From: Burkholderiaceae bacterium
GTDB lineage: Bacteria > Pseudomonadota > Gammaproteobacteria > Burkholderiales > Burkholderiaceae_B
Length of the DNA stretch: 39,883 nt
Reading direction: 5' to 3'
Assembly (NCBI GenBank): GCA_030728985.1
Contig: JANQYI010000013.1
Location: 1-39,883 of the forward strand
In this document: positions 8,296-19,062 of the stretch, one piece after another
Layout: the number at the start of each line of letters is the position of its first letter
How positions within the stretch are numbered: the stretch's first letter is position 1
Program-made: the position numbers and the translations under genes
The notes under the pieces: generated by a model
What the model was told of the DNA's origin: nothing
Database searches by the model: none
The model's input: the letters and a program-made list of their open reading frames with translations, nothing else

Positions 8296-8982
8296 ATGGC
8301 CCGACAACCCCGTCTCTATGCCAAGGGATATGCGCAGCTTGTTTCCATTCACTTTTCTGAAGCCGTCCAGCGCGCCCCTGCAGCCTCTCCCGACCAACGT
8401 TACAAGAACCTCACAGCTTGGTTAGGCGACTCTTCGCTGGCTTGCAACACAGTGATTCATGGTTGGGCCATCACTGCGCACGTCATCAACATCTTGGCGA
8501 CACCTACAGACAATACGGGTCTACCCTCTTTGGTTCAGGCGCTGGGTCGCAAGCTAGCCGCACAGCTCAAACTTGGTCACGTTTTTTCTGGTCGCTATCA
8601 CGCGATGATCCCTCAGCCAGGTGCTTGGGTTCTCCCTGCGCTGGTCTGGCTTGAACAGCAACCCGTCCGCGAGCGCTTGGTCGAGCAGGCTGAATCATGG
8701 CCATGGTCATCGGCCCAAACTCATGCGGGCACTCTTGGCCAAGCGCCTGCATGGTTGCAACCACATTCTGACTATTGGCTCTGCGGCAACACTCCTTTCG
8801 ACCGTCAGGCCAATTATCGTCAGAAACTCGCCGACGGCTTACCCGCGACGTCGGACCAACGTATTGCTTTTTGCCTGAACGGCCAATGGGCGCTTGGGAA
8901 TGCGTCATTCATTCAAGAACTACAAACACTTACTTCGCGCCGGGTGAGCCCAGGGATACGAGGTCGTCCTAAAAAGACCTGA
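8296..8982 (+). CDS. RAYT-like (Y1/IS200-type) transposase homologue lacking catalytic residues
   Basis: The 228-residue product keeps the scaffold of REP-associated tyrosine transposases: an MARQPRLY start, GLPSLVQALGR, HVFSGRYHAM, a PVRERLV segment, a WPWSSAQTHAG block, and the RRVSPGIRGRPKK tail. The two catalytic elements are absent. The HxH motif (usually NHVHLL) reads AHVINIL, and the nucleophile Tyr of RYIELNPVR is replaced by Trp in VWLEQQPVR. The frame is nevertheless complete, so this is either a recently inactivated element or a domesticated DNA-binding protein. It starts 17 bp after the previous stop, directly behind a terminator. The short G/C-rich motifs after it may be remnants of its cognate repeats. 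Confidence 0.75.
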   Translation: MARQPRLYAKGYAQLVSIHFSEAVQRAPAASPDQRYKNLTAWLGDSSLACNTVIHGWAITAHVINILATPTDNTGLPSLVQALGRKLAAQLKLGHVFSGRYHAMIPQPGAWVLPALVWLEQQPVRERLVEQAESWPWSSAQTHAGTLGQAPAWLQPHSDYWLCGNTPFDRQANYRQKLADGLPATSDQRIAFCLNGQWALGNASFIQELQTLTSRRVSPGIRGRPKKT

Positions 8983-9051
8983 TCTGTCCCCATTTATTTC
9001 AAGCGTTTCTTATGCTTCTCTTTAATTAGGGACGCACCCTTATTTATTTTG

Positions 9052-9080
9052 TTGCGTCGTGTAAATTTCAAGGGTATTGT
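9052..9080 (+). promoter_or_regulatory. Candidate gltBD promoter
   Basis: TTGCGT (9052-9057) and TATTGT (9075-9080) are 17 bp apart, a moderate match to the sigma70 consensus, and lie about 47 bp before the chosen gltB ATG. No other pair in 8983-9126 fits better. It is supported by pattern and position only. Confidence 0.35.
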
Positions 9081-9126
9081 TACGCTCTTGCGCTGCAACA
9101 TGGCAGTACAGTTCCTGGAGCACGAT

Positions 9127-12100
9127 ATGTCAACATTCCCTCTTCATTTTCAACCTGCAGCATCCGCAAAGGCTTCACCATTGCCTGTTGCAGGTATTCC
9201 AAAGGCCCAGGGACTTTACAACCCAGCGCAAGAGCATGATGCCTGTGGTGTTGGTTTTGTCGCGCACATCAAGGGACAAAAAAGTCACGCCATCATTGAG
9301 CAAGGCCTCAAAATACTTGAGAACCTCGATCACCGTGGCGCCGTCGGCGCCGATAAACTCATGGGAGATGGCGCAGGTATCCTGATACAGATACCCGATG
9401 CGTATTATCGAGAGGATCTCGCCAAACATGGGATTACGCTTCCCGCGCCTGGTGAATACGGTGTGGCGATGGTGTTCTTACCTAAAGAGATCGCCTCGCG
9501 TCTTGCTTGTGAACAAGAACTCGAGCGCTCCGTGCGCGCCGAAGGGCAAGTAGTTCTTGGCTGGCGCGATGTTCCAGTCGACGCAGAAATGCCGATGTCA
9601 CCCACCGTGCGCGCCTGCGAACCCGTTATCCGCCAACTCTTTATTGGCCGCGGTGCCGACGTGATGGTTCCTGACGCATTAGAGCGTAAGCTTTATGTCA
9701 TTCGCAAGACCGCCAGCCATGCCATTCAGGCGATGGGCCTCGCCCACGGCAAAGAGTACTTCGTCCCCTCGGCCTCGGTGCGCACCATCGTCTACAAAGG
9801 CCTCCTTCTCGCAGACCAAGTTGGGGTTTATTACCGCGATTTAGCAGATCCGAGAGCGGTATCGGCCGTTGCTCTGGTACACCAGCGGTTTTCCACGAAT
9901 ACCTTTCCCGCGTGGCCGCTCGCCCACCCCTACCGCATGATCGCCCACAATGGCGAAATCAACACCGTAAAAGGCAACTTCAACTGGCTGCGCGCCCGCG
10001 AAGGCATGATGCAATCTGCCGTGCTGGGTGACGATCTCAAAAAGCTCTATCCAATCGTCTACGAAGGTCAATCTGACACGGCGACCTTTGATAACTGTCT
10101 GGAGTTGCTGGTGAACTCGGGCTATTCCCTGGCCCACGCCATGATGATGATGATCCCGGAAGCGTGGGAACAACATACCCACATGGATCCAAGCCGCCGT
10201 GCCTTCTACGAGTACCACGCAGCCATGATGGAACCCTGGGACGGCCCTGCCGCAGTAGCCTTTACCGACGGTCGCCAGATCGGTGCGACCCTGGATCGCA
10301 ATGGCCTTCGCCCCGCACGCTATTTGATCACAGATGATGACATGGTCATTATGGCGTCCGAAGCCGGCACCCTGCCCATTCCTGAAAATAAAATTGTCAA
10401 AAAATGGCGCCTACAGCCCGGCAAAATGTTCTTGATCGATCTTGAGCAAGGTCGCATCATCGACGACGCTGAAATCAAGTCTCAACTCGCCAACTCCCGG
10501 CCCTACCGCCAGTGGATCGATCGTCTGCGTGTCAAGCTCGAGTCCTTGCCCTCGCCTGCAACTCAACATCTACCGTCCGTGACAACTAGTTTGCTTGATC
10601 GCCAGCAAGCATTTGGGTGGACGCAGGAAGACTTCAAATTTATTCTTGATGTGATGGCTGAAACAGGCGAAGAGGCGATTGGCTCGATGGGCAATGATGC
10701 GCCACTCGCCGTCTTGTCAAACCGCGCCAAATCTTTTTACAACTATTTTCGCCAACTCTTTGCGCAGGTCACGAATCCACCCATTGACCCCATCCGCGAG
10801 CAAATGGTGATGTCCTTGGTTTCCTTCATTGGCCCCAAGCCAAATCTTTTGGATATCAACAACGTCAACCCGCCACTCCGCCTCGAAGTCAACCAGCCTG
10901 TGCTCGACGACAAAGAGATGGCCAGGATTCGCGGCATCTCCGAATTGACGGGCAACAAATTCCGCAGCTTCGAACTCAACATAAGCTATCCCGCTGCCTG
11001 GGGTCCGGACGGCATCGAAGCACGCCTCGCCGCACTTTGCGCACGGGCGGTTGATGCCGTTAAAAGCGGCTATACCGTACTGATTTTGACTGACAGAAAT
11101 GTCGATCGCGATCATGTCGCTATTCCGGCCTTGCTCGCAACGTCGGCGATCCATCAGCACTTGATCCGGGAAGGCCTTCGCACCAATACGGGTCTGGTCG
11201 TTGAAACAGGCTCTGCTCGCGAAGTTCACCACTTCGCTCTGCTTGGCGGCTATGGCGCCGAAGCCATACATCCATTTCTCGCGATCGAGAGTATTGCCTC
11301 TATCAGCAAGGACAATGAGAAAGCCATTAAAAATTACGTCAAGGCCATCGGTAAGGGCTTGAACAAAGTGATGTCTAAAATGGGCATTTCTACTTACATG
11401 TCTTACTGCGGCGCACAGATTTTCGAAGCTGTGGGCTTGCGCACAGATCTGGTCAACAAATATTTTTCAGGGACGGCCAGTACGATCGAAGGCATTGGTA
11501 TTTTCGAAGTCGCCGAAGAAGCACTCCGCACGCATCGCGCTGCGTTCAGTAACGACCCCGTCTTGGCGAATGCGCTTGAAACAGGGGGAGAGTATGCCTT
11601 CCGCGTGCGCGGCGAAGACCATATGTGGACGCCTGACTCCATCGCCAAACTACAACACGCGACCCGCGATAACAACTATCGTACTTACAAAGAGTATGCG
11701 CAACTCATCAATGACCAAAGTCGGCGTCATATGACCTTGCGTGGTCTATTCGAGTTCAAGGTTGATCCCGCGCGCGCGATTTCTCTTGAGCAAGTCGAGC
11801 CCGCAAAAGAAATCGTCAAGCGCTTTGCGACGGGTGCGATGTCTCTTGGCTCGATCTCGACAGAAGCACATTCCGTATTGGCTGTTGCCATGAACCGTAT
11901 TGGCGGAAAGTCCAATACCGGCGAAGGCGGCGAAGACGAGTTGCGCTATCGCAGCGAGCTGCGTACCGGCAAAAGCGGGATCAAAGCAGGCGCGACCTTG
12001 GCAAGCGAGCTCGGTGCGGATCGTATCGCCGCCGACGTTCCGCTGCAAGCGGGCGACTCCATGCGCTCCAAGATCAAGCAGGTCGCCTCAGGTCGCTTCG

Positions 12101-13863
12101 GTGTGAGCGCCGAATACCTCTCGAGCGCAGACCAGATCCAGATCAAAATGGCGCAAGGCGCTAAGCCTGGCGAAGGCGGTCAGCTGCCCGGCCATAAGGT
12201 CTCGGAATACATCGCTAAACTTCGTTGTTCGGTACCGGGCGTGGGACTGATTTCCCCTCCCCCCCACCATGACATCTACTCGATCGAGGATTTGGCACAA
12301 CTCATTCACGATCTCAAAAACGTCAACGATCGCGCTTCGATCTCCGTCAAGCTTGTTTCTGAAGTCGGTGTCGGCACCGTTGCCGCTGGCGTAGCAAAAG
12401 CCAAGGCTGATCATGTCACGATCTCCGGACATGATGGTGGCACAGGCGCATCGCCTGTTTCCTCCATCAAGCATGCCGGCACACCCTGGGAACTCGGCCT
12501 GGCCGAAACCCAACAGACCTTGATGCTTAACCAATTGCGCAGTCGCATTCGCGTACAAGCCGACGGTCAGATGAAAACAGGGCGCGACGTTGTCATTGGC
12601 GCACTGCTTGGTGCGGACGAATTCGGCTTTGCAACGGCACCTCTGGTTGTTGAGGGTTGCATCATGATGCGCAAGTGTCACCTCAACACTTGTCCTGTTG
12701 GGGTGGCTACGCAAGATCCCGTCCTGCGTCAAAAATTCCAGGGCAAGCCTGAACATGTCGTCAACTATTTCTTCTTTGTCGCCGAAGAAGTCCGTGAAAT
12801 CATGGCACAACTTGGCATCAGCAGCTTCGATGAGCTCGTTGGCCGTGTCGACCTGCTCGATACCCGCTCTGGAATCGAACACTGGAAAGCCCACGGTTTG
12901 GATTTCTCACGCGTGTTTTATCAACCCACTACAGACAGCCCTCGCAGACACACCGAGGGTCAGGATCACGGTCTCGATGTCGCGCTCGATCATCAACTCA
13001 TCGAGCGCAGCCTGCCGGCGCTTGAGCGTGGTGAAAAAGTCTCCTTTATTGTGCCGGTTCGTAACCGCAACCGCACCATAGGCGCCATGCTATCGGGTCG
13101 CATCGCTTCGCGTTATGGCGATGAGGGCTTGCCTGACGATACGATTCACATTCAGTGCAACGGCACAGCCGGCCAGAGCTTTGGTGCCTTTTTGGCACGC
13201 GGGATCACACTGGACCTCGTGGGTGAAGCCAACGACTACGTCGGCAAAGGTCTCTCGGGCGGCCGGATTATCGTTCGCTCACCAAACGACTTCCGCGGCT
13301 TCGGTCCAGATCACATTATTGTTGGAAATACCGTCTTGTACGGCGCCACTTCGGGGGAGGCCTACTTCAACGGCGTGGGCGGAGAACGCTTTGCCGTGCG
13401 CAACTCTGGTGCCGCTGCAGTCGTTGAGGGCACGGGCGACCACGGCTGCGAATACATGACGGGAGGCACCGTTGTCGTGCTGGGCGAGACCGGCCGTAAC
13501 TTTGCCGCGGGCATGTCTGGTGGCGTCGCGTACGTCTGGGATCCAGAGGGCACGTTCGCCGAGCGTTGCAACATGTCAATGGTTGCGATTGAACCCGTAC
13601 TTTCAACAGCCGCGCAATCAAAAGAACAGGGCATTGATGTTTGGCACAGCATGGCGCGCGGCGGTGAGCGCGAGACCGACGAGGTGATTTTGAAACGTCT
13701 CGTAGAAAATCATTTCCGCTATACCGGTAGTTTCCGTGCGCGCGATCTCGTCAGCAACTGGGACGGTGCACGCGGCAAATTCATCAAAATCATGCCTGTC
13801 GACTACAAGCGCGCCCTGGGCGAAATGTGGCGCGCTGCCAACCCTCAGCCCAAAGCCGCTTAA
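9127..13863 (+). CDS. gltB: Glutamate synthase (NADPH) large subunit
   Basis: Makes two glutamates from glutamine and 2-oxoglutarate with GltD. The 1578-residue product has a short propeptide ending before C40 (EHDACGVGF), the N-terminal nucleophile of the class II glutaminase domain, then the central domain. The FMN-binding synthase domain follows ([38 protein letters not shown]), with the 3Fe-4S cysteines in [15 protein letters not shown], and the C-terminal Gly-rich beta-helix domain ([28 protein letters not shown]). The start is ATG 9127 with GGAG six bases upstream; the frame is open further upstream (to 9049) but without a comparable site. gltD follows after 9 bp. Confidence 0.97.
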   Translation: MSTFPLHFQPAASAKASPLPVAGIPKAQGLYNPAQEHDACGVGFVAHIKGQKSHAIIEQGLKILENLDHRGAVGADKLMGDGAGILIQIPDAYYREDLAKHGITLPAPGEYGVAMVFLPKEIASRLACEQELERSVRAEGQVVLGWRDVPVDAEMPMSPTVRACEPVIRQLFIGRGADVMVPDALERKLYVIRKTASHAIQAMGLAHGKEYFVPSASVRTIVYKGLLLADQVGVYYRDLADPRAVSAVALVHQRFSTNTFPAWPLAHPYRMIAHNGEINTVKGNFNWLRAREGMMQSAVLGDDLKKLYPIVYEGQSDTATFDNCLELLVNSGYSLAHAMMMMIPEAWEQHTHMDPSRRAFYEYHAAMMEPWDGPAAVAFTDGRQIGATLDRNGLRPARYLITDDDMVIMASEAGTLPIPENKIVKKWRLQPGKMFLIDLEQGRIIDDAEIKSQLANSRPYRQWIDRLRVKLESLPSPATQHLPSVTTSLLDRQQAFGWTQEDFKFILDVMAETGEEAIGSMGNDAPLAVLSNRAKSFYNYFRQLFAQVTNPPIDPIREQMVMSLVSFIGPKPNLLDINNVNPPLRLEVNQPVLDDKEMARIRGISELTGNKFRSFELNISYPAAWGPDGIEARLAALCARAVDAVKSGYTVLILTDRNVDRDHVAIPALLATSAIHQHLIREGLRTNTGLVVETGSAREVHHFALLGGYGAEAIHPFLAIESIASISKDNEKAIKNYVKAIGKGLNKVMSKMGISTYMSYCGAQIFEAVGLRTDLVNKYFSGTASTIEGIGIFEVAEEALRTHRAAFSNDPVLANALETGGEYAFRVRGEDHMWTPDSIAKLQHATRDNNYRTYKEYAQLINDQSRRHMTLRGLFEFKVDPARAISLEQVEPAKEIVKRFATGAMSLGSISTEAHSVLAVAMNRIGGKSNTGEGGEDELRYRSELRTGKSGIKAGATLASELGADRIAADVPLQAGDSMRSKIKQVASGRFGVSAEYLSSADQIQIKMAQGAKPGEGGQLPGHKVSEYIAKLRCSVPGVGLISPPPHHDIYSIEDLAQLIHDLKNVNDRASISVKLVSEVGVGTVAAGVAKAKADHVTISGHDGGTGASPVSSIKHAGTPWELGLAETQQTLMLNQLRSRIRVQADGQMKTGRDVVIGALLGADEFGFATAPLVVEGCIMMRKCHLNTCPVGVATQDPVLRQKFQGKPEHVVNYFFFVAEEVREIMAQLGISSFDELVGRVDLLDTRSGIEHWKAHGLDFSRVFYQPTTDSPRRHTEGQDHGLDVALDHQLIERSLPALERGEKVSFIVPVRNRNRTIGAMLSGRIASRYGDEGLPDDTIHIQCNGTAGQSFGAFLARGITLDLVGEANDYVGKGLSGGRIIVRSPNDFRGFGPDHIIVGNTVLYGATSGEAYFNGVGGERFAVRNSGAAAVVEGTGDHGCEYMTGGTVVVLGETGRNFAAGMSGGVAYVWDPEGTFAERCNMSMVAIEPVLSTAAQSKEQGIDVWHSMARGGERETDEVILKRLVENHFRYTGSFRARDLVSNWDGARGKFIKIMPVDYKRALGEMWRAANPQPKAA

Positions 13864-13872
13864 GGAATCATC

Positions 13873-15339
13873 ATGGGAAAAATTACTGGATTTCTCGAAG
13901 TCAAACGCTTACAAGAGGCTTCCGAGCCACCCGCAAATCGACTCAAGCATTGGAAAGAGTTCGTGCTGCATCTGAGCGACGAGCAAGCCGGAAAACAAGC
14001 TGCGCGTTGCATGGACTGCGGTATTCCTTTTTGCAATAACGGCTGCCCTGTCAACAACATCATTCCTGATTGGAATGATCTGGTGTTTCGCCAAAACTGG
14101 CGTGGCGCCTTGGATGTTTTGCATTCGACCAACAACTTTCCTGAGTTCACAGGTCGAATTTGTCCTGCACCTTGCGAGGCTGCTTGCACGCTCAATATCA
14201 ATGACGATGCCGTCGGTATCAAGTCTATCGAGCACGCCATCATCGATAAGGGTTGGGAAGAAGGTTGGGTCACTCCCCAAATTCCCGCACAAAAAACAGG
14301 CAAAAAAGTCGCCGTGATTGGTTCGGGCCCTGCAGGCTTGGCCTGCGCTCAGCAATTGGCGCGCGTCGGACACGATGTGACCGTTTTCGAAAAGAACGAC
14401 CGCATCGGCGGCTTGTTGCGCTATGGCATTCCTGACTTCAAACTAGAAAAGCATCTCATCGATCAGCGTATTGCACAAATGGAAGCTGAAGGCGTGACCT
14501 TCAAGGCCTCGCATTACGTTGGTCAAGCCGGCGATGCGCCTGAAAAAGGCCTCACAGTCAAAACACCCGAAGCACTTAAAAAAGAGTTTGATGCGATCGT
14601 CCTGACAGGCGGATGTGAAACACCGCGCGATTTGCCTATCCCTGGCCGTGAACTTGATGGTGTGATGTATGCCATGGACTTTTTACGCCCCCAAAACAAA
14701 GTGGTTGCTGGCGACAAACTAAGCAGTCAAGTCCTGGCAAAAGGCAAGCATGTCGTGGTCATCGGTGGTGGTGATACAGGTTCGGACTGCGTGGGAACGA
14801 GCAACCGCCATGGCGCCAAATCCGTCACCCAAATTGAACTGATGCCCCGTCCCCCTGAAAATGAAAACAAAGCCATGACCTGGCCCTATTGGCCCGCCAA
14901 GCTGCGTACTTCCTCTTCACACGAAGAGGGCGCTGAGCGTGACTGGGCCATCACCAGCAAGTCTCTCGCAGGTAAAAACGGTAAGCTTGAAAAACTCGTC
15001 GCCGCGCGCGTCGAATGGGTCAAAGACGAAACGACCGGTCAAATGCGCATGCAAGAAATTAAAGGCTCTGAATTCGATATTCAAGCCGACCTCGTGTTGT
15101 TGGCAATGGGTTTCGTTGCCCCAGTCAGCAATGTGTTGACCGCCTTTGGCATTGACCAAGATCCTCGCGGAAACGCACGGGCCAATACCGATGACTACAG
15201 GAGCAATGTCGACAAGGTCTTTGCCGCTGGAGATATGCGACGCGGTCAGTCACTCGTCGTGTGGGCAATTCGCGAAGGGCGACAATGCGCGCGCTCTGTT
15301 GACGAGTTTCTGATGGGCTCGAGCGAACTGCCACGCTAA
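13873..15339 (+). CDS. gltD: Glutamate synthase (NADPH) small subunit
   Basis: The 488-residue flavoprotein oxidises NADPH and feeds electrons through Fe-S clusters to GltB. The N-terminal Cys pattern ([29 protein letters not shown]) provides the 4Fe-4S clusters. The FAD-binding Rossmann motif is [18 protein letters not shown] (about residues 144-161), the NADPH-binding motif is [16 protein letters not shown], and the C-terminal FAD segment ends [21 protein letters not shown]. The start ATG has AAGGA at good spacing and lies just after the gltB stop, so the two are translationally close. The length is typical of the family. Confidence 0.97.
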   Translation: MGKITGFLEVKRLQEASEPPANRLKHWKEFVLHLSDEQAGKQAARCMDCGIPFCNNGCPVNNIIPDWNDLVFRQNWRGALDVLHSTNNFPEFTGRICPAPCEAACTLNINDDAVGIKSIEHAIIDKGWEEGWVTPQIPAQKTGKKVAVIGSGPAGLACAQQLARVGHDVTVFEKNDRIGGLLRYGIPDFKLEKHLIDQRIAQMEAEGVTFKASHYVGQAGDAPEKGLTVKTPEALKKEFDAIVLTGGCETPRDLPIPGRELDGVMYAMDFLRPQNKVVAGDKLSSQVLAKGKHVVVIGGGDTGSDCVGTSNRHGAKSVTQIELMPRPPENENKAMTWPYWPAKLRTSSSHEEGAERDWAITSKSLAGKNGKLEKLVAARVEWVKDETTGQMRMQEIKGSEFDIQADLVLLAMGFVAPVSNVLTAFGIDQDPRGNARANTDDYRSNVDKVFAAGDMRRGQSLVVWAIREGRQCARSVDEFLMGSSELPR

Positions 15340-15348
15340 GTTTGTCAA

Positions 15349-15376
15349 AGGACTTTATTCGGTTAGATAAAGTCCT
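15349..15376 (+). terminator. Perfect 10-bp stem-loop after gltD, possible terminator
   Basis: AGGACTTTAT (15349-15358) and ATAAAGTCCT (15367-15376) pair perfectly around an 8-base loop, starting ten bases after the gltD stop. No T-run follows, so it is either a weak or Rho-assisted end, an mRNA 3'-end stabiliser, or a palindromic protein site. Confidence 0.45.
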
Positions 15377-15477
15377 CGTCATTCAGGCACGATTTAGGGC
15401 TCAGGGCGTTACAATGTTAAGTCCCGGCAAACCTTTGCCTGCCTTGGCTTTGTTGGCCATGACCTAAACGGTTCTCG

Positions 15478-16311
15478 ATGCCCTCGCTTTCAACCGCTCC
15501 AGATGACTTAGTGCTGCGCCTGTCAGGCGTGGCATTGGGCTATGGAGATGTCAGTATCCTGCGCGACATCTCCCTGGACGTTCGGCGCGGTCAAGTTGTC
15601 GCCTTGATGGGCGGTTCAGGGTCGGGCAAAACCACGCTGCTCCGCGCCGCGACAGGTCAAATAAAGGCACAAGCAGGGTGCGTCACCTTATTTGACCAGG
15701 ATCTAAGCAAAGTCAGCGGTCCTGCGCTTCAGGCACTGAGACAAAAAATGGGCGTGCTGTTTCAGCAAGGCGCTCTTTTTACCGACCTCAATGTCTTTGA
15801 AAACGTAGCCTTCCCTTTACGGGAGCATGCGAAGCTCTCTCCTACTGAGCTTCTCGCCCGTGTTCTCGACACGCTCGAAGCCGTTGGTTTGCGTGCCGCG
15901 GCGCATTTGCGCGTCTCTGAAATCTCTGGCGGGATGGCGCGCCGCGTCGCACTCGCGCGCGCAGTTGTTCTTGAGCCCGAACTTGTTTTATATGACGAAC
16001 CTTTTGCCGGACTTGACCCGATCTCCTTGGGCATTACGGCTCGCCTGATCCGCAACCTCTCAGACAGACTAGGCTGCGCTTCTGTGGTGATTACTCACGA
16101 CATTACAGAGTCATTTGCGATCGCAGACCATGTCTATCTGGTGGGTCAGGGTGTCATCAAGGCACATGGCACGCCCAAAACCCTTGTCACCTCGACTGAC
16201 CCTTACGTCCAACAGTTCCTCAAAGGTCAGCCCGACGGACCCGTCCCGTTTGACTACCCCGGCACACCCAAGTTCGAGGCGTGGCTTTTAAACCAAGAGG
16301 GCAAGAAATGA
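15478..16311 (+). CDS. mlaF: Phospholipid-transport ABC ATPase MlaF
   Basis: ATPase of the Mla (Ttg2) system that moves phospholipids between the inner and outer membranes and keeps the outer leaflet asymmetric. The 277-residue product has Walker [10 protein letters not shown] (45-53), Q-loop LFQQGALF, the signature variant SGGMARR, Walker [14 protein letters not shown] and the switch His in VITHD. SGGMA in place of LSGGQ is usual for MlaF. It opens a long same-strand gene array. The 138 bp upstream should hold a promoter, but no convincing pair was seen, and the ribosome-binding site is weak. Confidence 0.93.
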   Translation: MPSLSTAPDDLVLRLSGVALGYGDVSILRDISLDVRRGQVVALMGGSGSGKTTLLRAATGQIKAQAGCVTLFDQDLSKVSGPALQALRQKMGVLFQQGALFTDLNVFENVAFPLREHAKLSPTELLARVLDTLEAVGLRAAAHLRVSEISGGMARRVALARAVVLEPELVLYDEPFAGLDPISLGITARLIRNLSDRLGCASVVITHDITESFAIADHVYLVGQGVIKAHGTPKTLVTSTDPYVQQFLKGQPDGPVPFDYPGTPKFEAWLLNQEGKK

Positions 16312-17093
16312 GCGTGAATACCACTCTCGTCTCCCTTGGTCGCGGCGTACGAACGCGTGTCAGTGGTCTCGGGACGTTTGCACGTTTTTTCTGGCTACTC
16401 CTTCGGCGCAGCAGCATCGTTTTTTCTCGTCCTCGCTTGGTATCGCAACAAATACACTTTATCGGCAACTACTCCCTGCTGATCATCGCCGTATCCGGGC
16501 TGTTTGTCGGCTTTGTCCTCGGCCTGCAGGGCTACTACACGCTCAATCGCTACGGCTCTGAAGAAGCACTCGGCCTACTTGTGGCGCTTTCCCTGACCCG
16601 CGAACTAGGACCCGTTGTCACAGCTCTTTTGTTTGCGGGGCGTGCGGGCACCTCATTGACCGCCGAAATAGGCTTAATGAAGGCGGGCGAGCAACTGGCG
16701 GCAATGGAGGTGATGGCTGTCGACCCTGTTCGCCGCGTATTGGCTCCGCGTTTTTGGGGTGGCGTGATCGCCATGCCGATTTTGGCGGCTGTTTTTTCGA
16801 TGGTAGGCATTTTAGGGGGCTGGGTCGTTGGCGTGCTGATGATCGGCATTGATACCGGCGCTTTCTGGTCCCAAATGCAAAGCGGTGTCGATGTTTGGAA
16901 AGACATTATGAATGGTGTGATTAAAAGTGTGGTGTTTGGTGTAGCAGTGACGTTGATCGCTCTTTATGAAGGTTGGCAGTGCCGCCCAACGCCCGAAGGG
17001 GTCGCACGCGCAACAACCCGCACCGTAGTCGCTGGCTCGCTGGCGGTATTGGGACTTGATTTTCTTCTGACGGCCTTGATGTTCAGCAACTGA
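16308..17093 (+). CDS. mlaE: Phospholipid-transport ABC permease MlaE
   Basis: The 261-residue inner-membrane permease partners with MlaF. It shows the MlaE family pattern: an N-terminal interfacial region ([13 protein letters not shown]), several hydrophobic helices, and the conserved [38 protein letters not shown] block. The ATG at 16308 overlaps the mlaF stop (ATGA), indicating translational coupling, with GAGGG upstream; a longer GTG start at 16281 is less likely. An extra segment between GGWVVG and VIKSVVFG is within normal variation. Confidence 0.93.
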   Translation: MSVNTTLVSLGRGVRTRVSGLGTFARFFWLLLRRSSIVFSRPRLVSQQIHFIGNYSLLIIAVSGLFVGFVLGLQGYYTLNRYGSEEALGLLVALSLTRELGPVVTALLFAGRAGTSLTAEIGLMKAGEQLAAMEVMAVDPVRRVLAPRFWGGVIAMPILAAVFSMVGILGGWVVGVLMIGIDTGAFWSQMQSGVDVWKDIMNGVIKSVVFGVAVTLIALYEGWQCRPTPEGVARATTRTVVAGSLAVLGLDFLLTALMFSN

Positions 17094-17106
17094 TATTGGA
17101 ATAGAA

Positions 17107-17610
17107 ATGTCTACTGAAAAAACAGACTGGTGGGTGGGGTTATTCGTGCTGCTCGGTGCAGTTGCGTTGGCCTTTTTAGCGCTACGCGCGGCGAACCTCA
17201 GCAGTTTTTCCTTTGCGCCAACCTACACGCTCTCGGCTCAGTTCGATAACATCGGCGGACTCAAAGTCAGAGCCCCGGTCAAGAGTGCGGGCGTCGTTGT
17301 TGGGCGCGTATCCTCCATCTCCCTGGACACCAAAACGTATCAGGCTGTTGTGCGACTCGATATGGAAAAGGGTTTCTTATTTCCTCTTGACTCATCGGCC
17401 AAGATTTTGACCTCTGGCTTGCTGGGGGAACAATATATTGGTCTCGAAGCGGGTGGCGATGAAACCGACCTTGCTAACAACGGCGTCATTTTATATACCC
17501 AAAGTGCTATTGTTCTTGAGAGCTTAATTAGTCAATTTCTCTTTAACACTGCCGAAAAGCAGGGCAGCGAAGCGACGACTTCAAGTGCCTCCGGCGCGCC
17601 CAAACAATGA
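17107..17610 (+). CDS. mlaD: MCE-domain phospholipid carrier MlaD
   Basis: The 167-residue protein is anchored by one N-terminal membrane helix (VGLFVLLGAVALAFLAL), followed by a periplasmic MCE domain (YTLSAQFDNIGGLKVRAPVKSAGVVVGRV). MlaD forms a hexameric ring on the MlaFE complex and passes lipid to MlaC. The hydrophobic C-terminal segment LESLISQFLFN fits the pore-lining helix. The gene begins 13 bp after mlaE with GGAA upstream. The length is typical. Confidence 0.92.
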   Translation: MSTEKTDWWVGLFVLLGAVALAFLALRAANLSSFSFAPTYTLSAQFDNIGGLKVRAPVKSAGVVVGRVSSISLDTKTYQAVVRLDMEKGFLFPLDSSAKILTSGLLGEQYIGLEAGGDETDLANNGVILYTQSAIVLESLISQFLFNTAEKQGSEATTSSASGAPKQ

Positions 17611-17624
17611 TCATGGCTTGATTA

Positions 17625-18416
17625 ATGAATCCCACCCCTCTTTCTATTTCTAAATTACTACTGATTGGACTATTCGCTGTCCTAGGTGGCTGTGCGACCC
17701 AACCAGTCAAAACTCCTATCGCGGCCGACCCTTGGGAGAGCTCTAATCGAGCGGTTTTTCAATTCAACGACACCGTCGACAAAGCTATTTTCAAACCTGT
17801 CGCACAAGCGTACGCCTTCATCACACCTCAACCTGTCAGAAGCTGTATCCGTAATATTTTCCTCAATATTGGCGACGTCTGGGCAGGTGTAAATAGCTCA
17901 CTCCAGGGTCGACATCTCGACGCCATCAACACCTTCGGACGCGTTATGCTCAACACCACCCTAGGTTTGGGAGGCTGCCTTGATCTCGCTAGTACAACAG
18001 GCGCTAATCGTATTCCCAACGATTTTGGTGTCACATTGGGCGTTTGGGGCTTGCGTTCAGGTCCTTACATCGTGCTGCCTTTGATTGGCTCAAGCACCGT
18101 CAGGGACGGCACAGGCCTGATCGCGGATGCCTACGTCAACCAATTGGGTTGGGGCCACATGATCAGTGATATTTCAGTGCGCAACTCCCTGTATGGCCTT
18201 GAAGTTGTTCAACGTCGCGAGGCTCTACTTGACGTCACTGATACCATTGATCGTACAGCCTTGGATCGTTACAGCTTTATTCGGGATGCTTACTTGAAAC
18301 GGCGTTCAGTCCAAGTTAACGGCCCTATTACCGAGGCAGAAAGCCTGCCCGACTACGAAGATGAAGAAGCCGCGCCGGCAGATCGTAAGGCCCTCGGCAT
18401 TCCACCCAAAAACTAA
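17625..18416 (+). CDS. mlaA: Outer-membrane lipoprotein MlaA (VacJ family)
   Basis: The 263-residue product has a lipoprotein signal with the lipobox LGGC, then the VacJ core: DPWESSNRAVFQFND, KPVAQAYAFITPQPVR, GRVMLNTTLGLGGCLDLA, DFGVTLGVWGLRSGPYIVLPLIGSSTVRDG. MlaA removes mislocalised phospholipid from the outer leaflet of the outer membrane and delivers it to MlaC. Having mlaA inside the mla operon is usual in betaproteobacteria, whereas E. coli keeps it elsewhere. The start is 14 bp after mlaD, and the ribosome-binding site is weak. Confidence 0.93.
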   Translation: MNPTPLSISKLLLIGLFAVLGGCATQPVKTPIAADPWESSNRAVFQFNDTVDKAIFKPVAQAYAFITPQPVRSCIRNIFLNIGDVWAGVNSSLQGRHLDAINTFGRVMLNTTLGLGGCLDLASTTGANRIPNDFGVTLGVWGLRSGPYIVLPLIGSSTVRDGTGLIADAYVNQLGWGHMISDISVRNSLYGLEVVQRREALLDVTDTIDRTALDRYSFIRDAYLKRRSVQVNGPITEAESLPDYEDEEAAPADRKALGIPPKN

Positions 18417-18430
18417 CGGGACTTTCTAAT

Positions 18431-19057
18431 ATGTTTTCACTCGTCTTACGTCTAAATCTATTTTTTCTACTCAGTATTGGCTTGCTCTCAGGGGCGCACG
18501 CGCAACAAAAACCCAACCCGATGGGTGCGCCGAACGAATTCGTTCAACAGATCGCGGATCAAGTGCTCTTGGCGCTTAAAGCGGATAAGGCGGCTCGCGC
18601 CGGCGACACCAAGCGCATTAATCAGATCGTGGATGAAATGATTTTGCCTTACGTTAATTTTGAAAAAACAACCCGTCTCGCTGCGGGTCGCAACTGGCGC
18701 GAAGCCACGCCGGAACAAAAAATAGCATTGAGCGCCGCCTTTCGCGGCACCCTCTCGCGTACCTACAGCGGCGCATTCACGCGCGTCGGTGACTCGACCA
18801 ACATCAGAACACTACCGTTTCGCGGCGATGCGAACGCTAAAGATGTTGTCGTCAAGTCCCAAGTGATTCAGCGCGCCAACGCTCAACCCTTTGCACTTGA
18901 CTACCGACTTGAAAACACGCCTCAAGGCTGGAAAATTTACGATATCAACGTAGAAAATATCTGGTTGATTGAAAATTATCGCCACCAATTCACCCAGCAA
19001 ATTAATCAAAACGGCATCGACGGACTGATTGCTGCGCTTAACCAGCGAGCTCAATAA
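18431..19057 (+). CDS. mlaC: Periplasmic phospholipid shuttle MlaC
   Basis: The 208-residue product has a cleavable signal peptide (cut near AHA-QQ) and an MlaC/Ttg2D domain: the ILPYVNFEKTTRLAAGRNWREATPEQK segment, FRGTLSRTYSGAF, and DYRLENTPQGWKIYDINVENIWLIENYR. It carries phospholipid across the periplasm between MlaA and MlaFED. It lies 14 bp after mlaA. No mlaB (STAS) gene follows; the next gene begins five bases after the stop. Confidence 0.93.
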   Translation: MFSLVLRLNLFFLLSIGLLSGAHAQQKPNPMGAPNEFVQQIADQVLLALKADKAARAGDTKRINQIVDEMILPYVNFEKTTRLAAGRNWREATPEQKIALSAAFRGTLSRTYSGAFTRVGDSTNIRTLPFRGDANAKDVVVKSQVIQRANAQPFALDYRLENTPQGWKIYDINVENIWLIENYRHQFTQQINQNGIDGLIAALNQRAQ

Positions 19058-19062
19058 TCACC

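Noticed and set aside
12088..12894. A 268-codon minus-strand open frame inside gltB (also shorter ones at 9841-10218 and 10717-11271)
   Set aside because: They are antisense shadows of a clearly coding, conserved gltB with strong codon bias; no start signals or recognisable domains.
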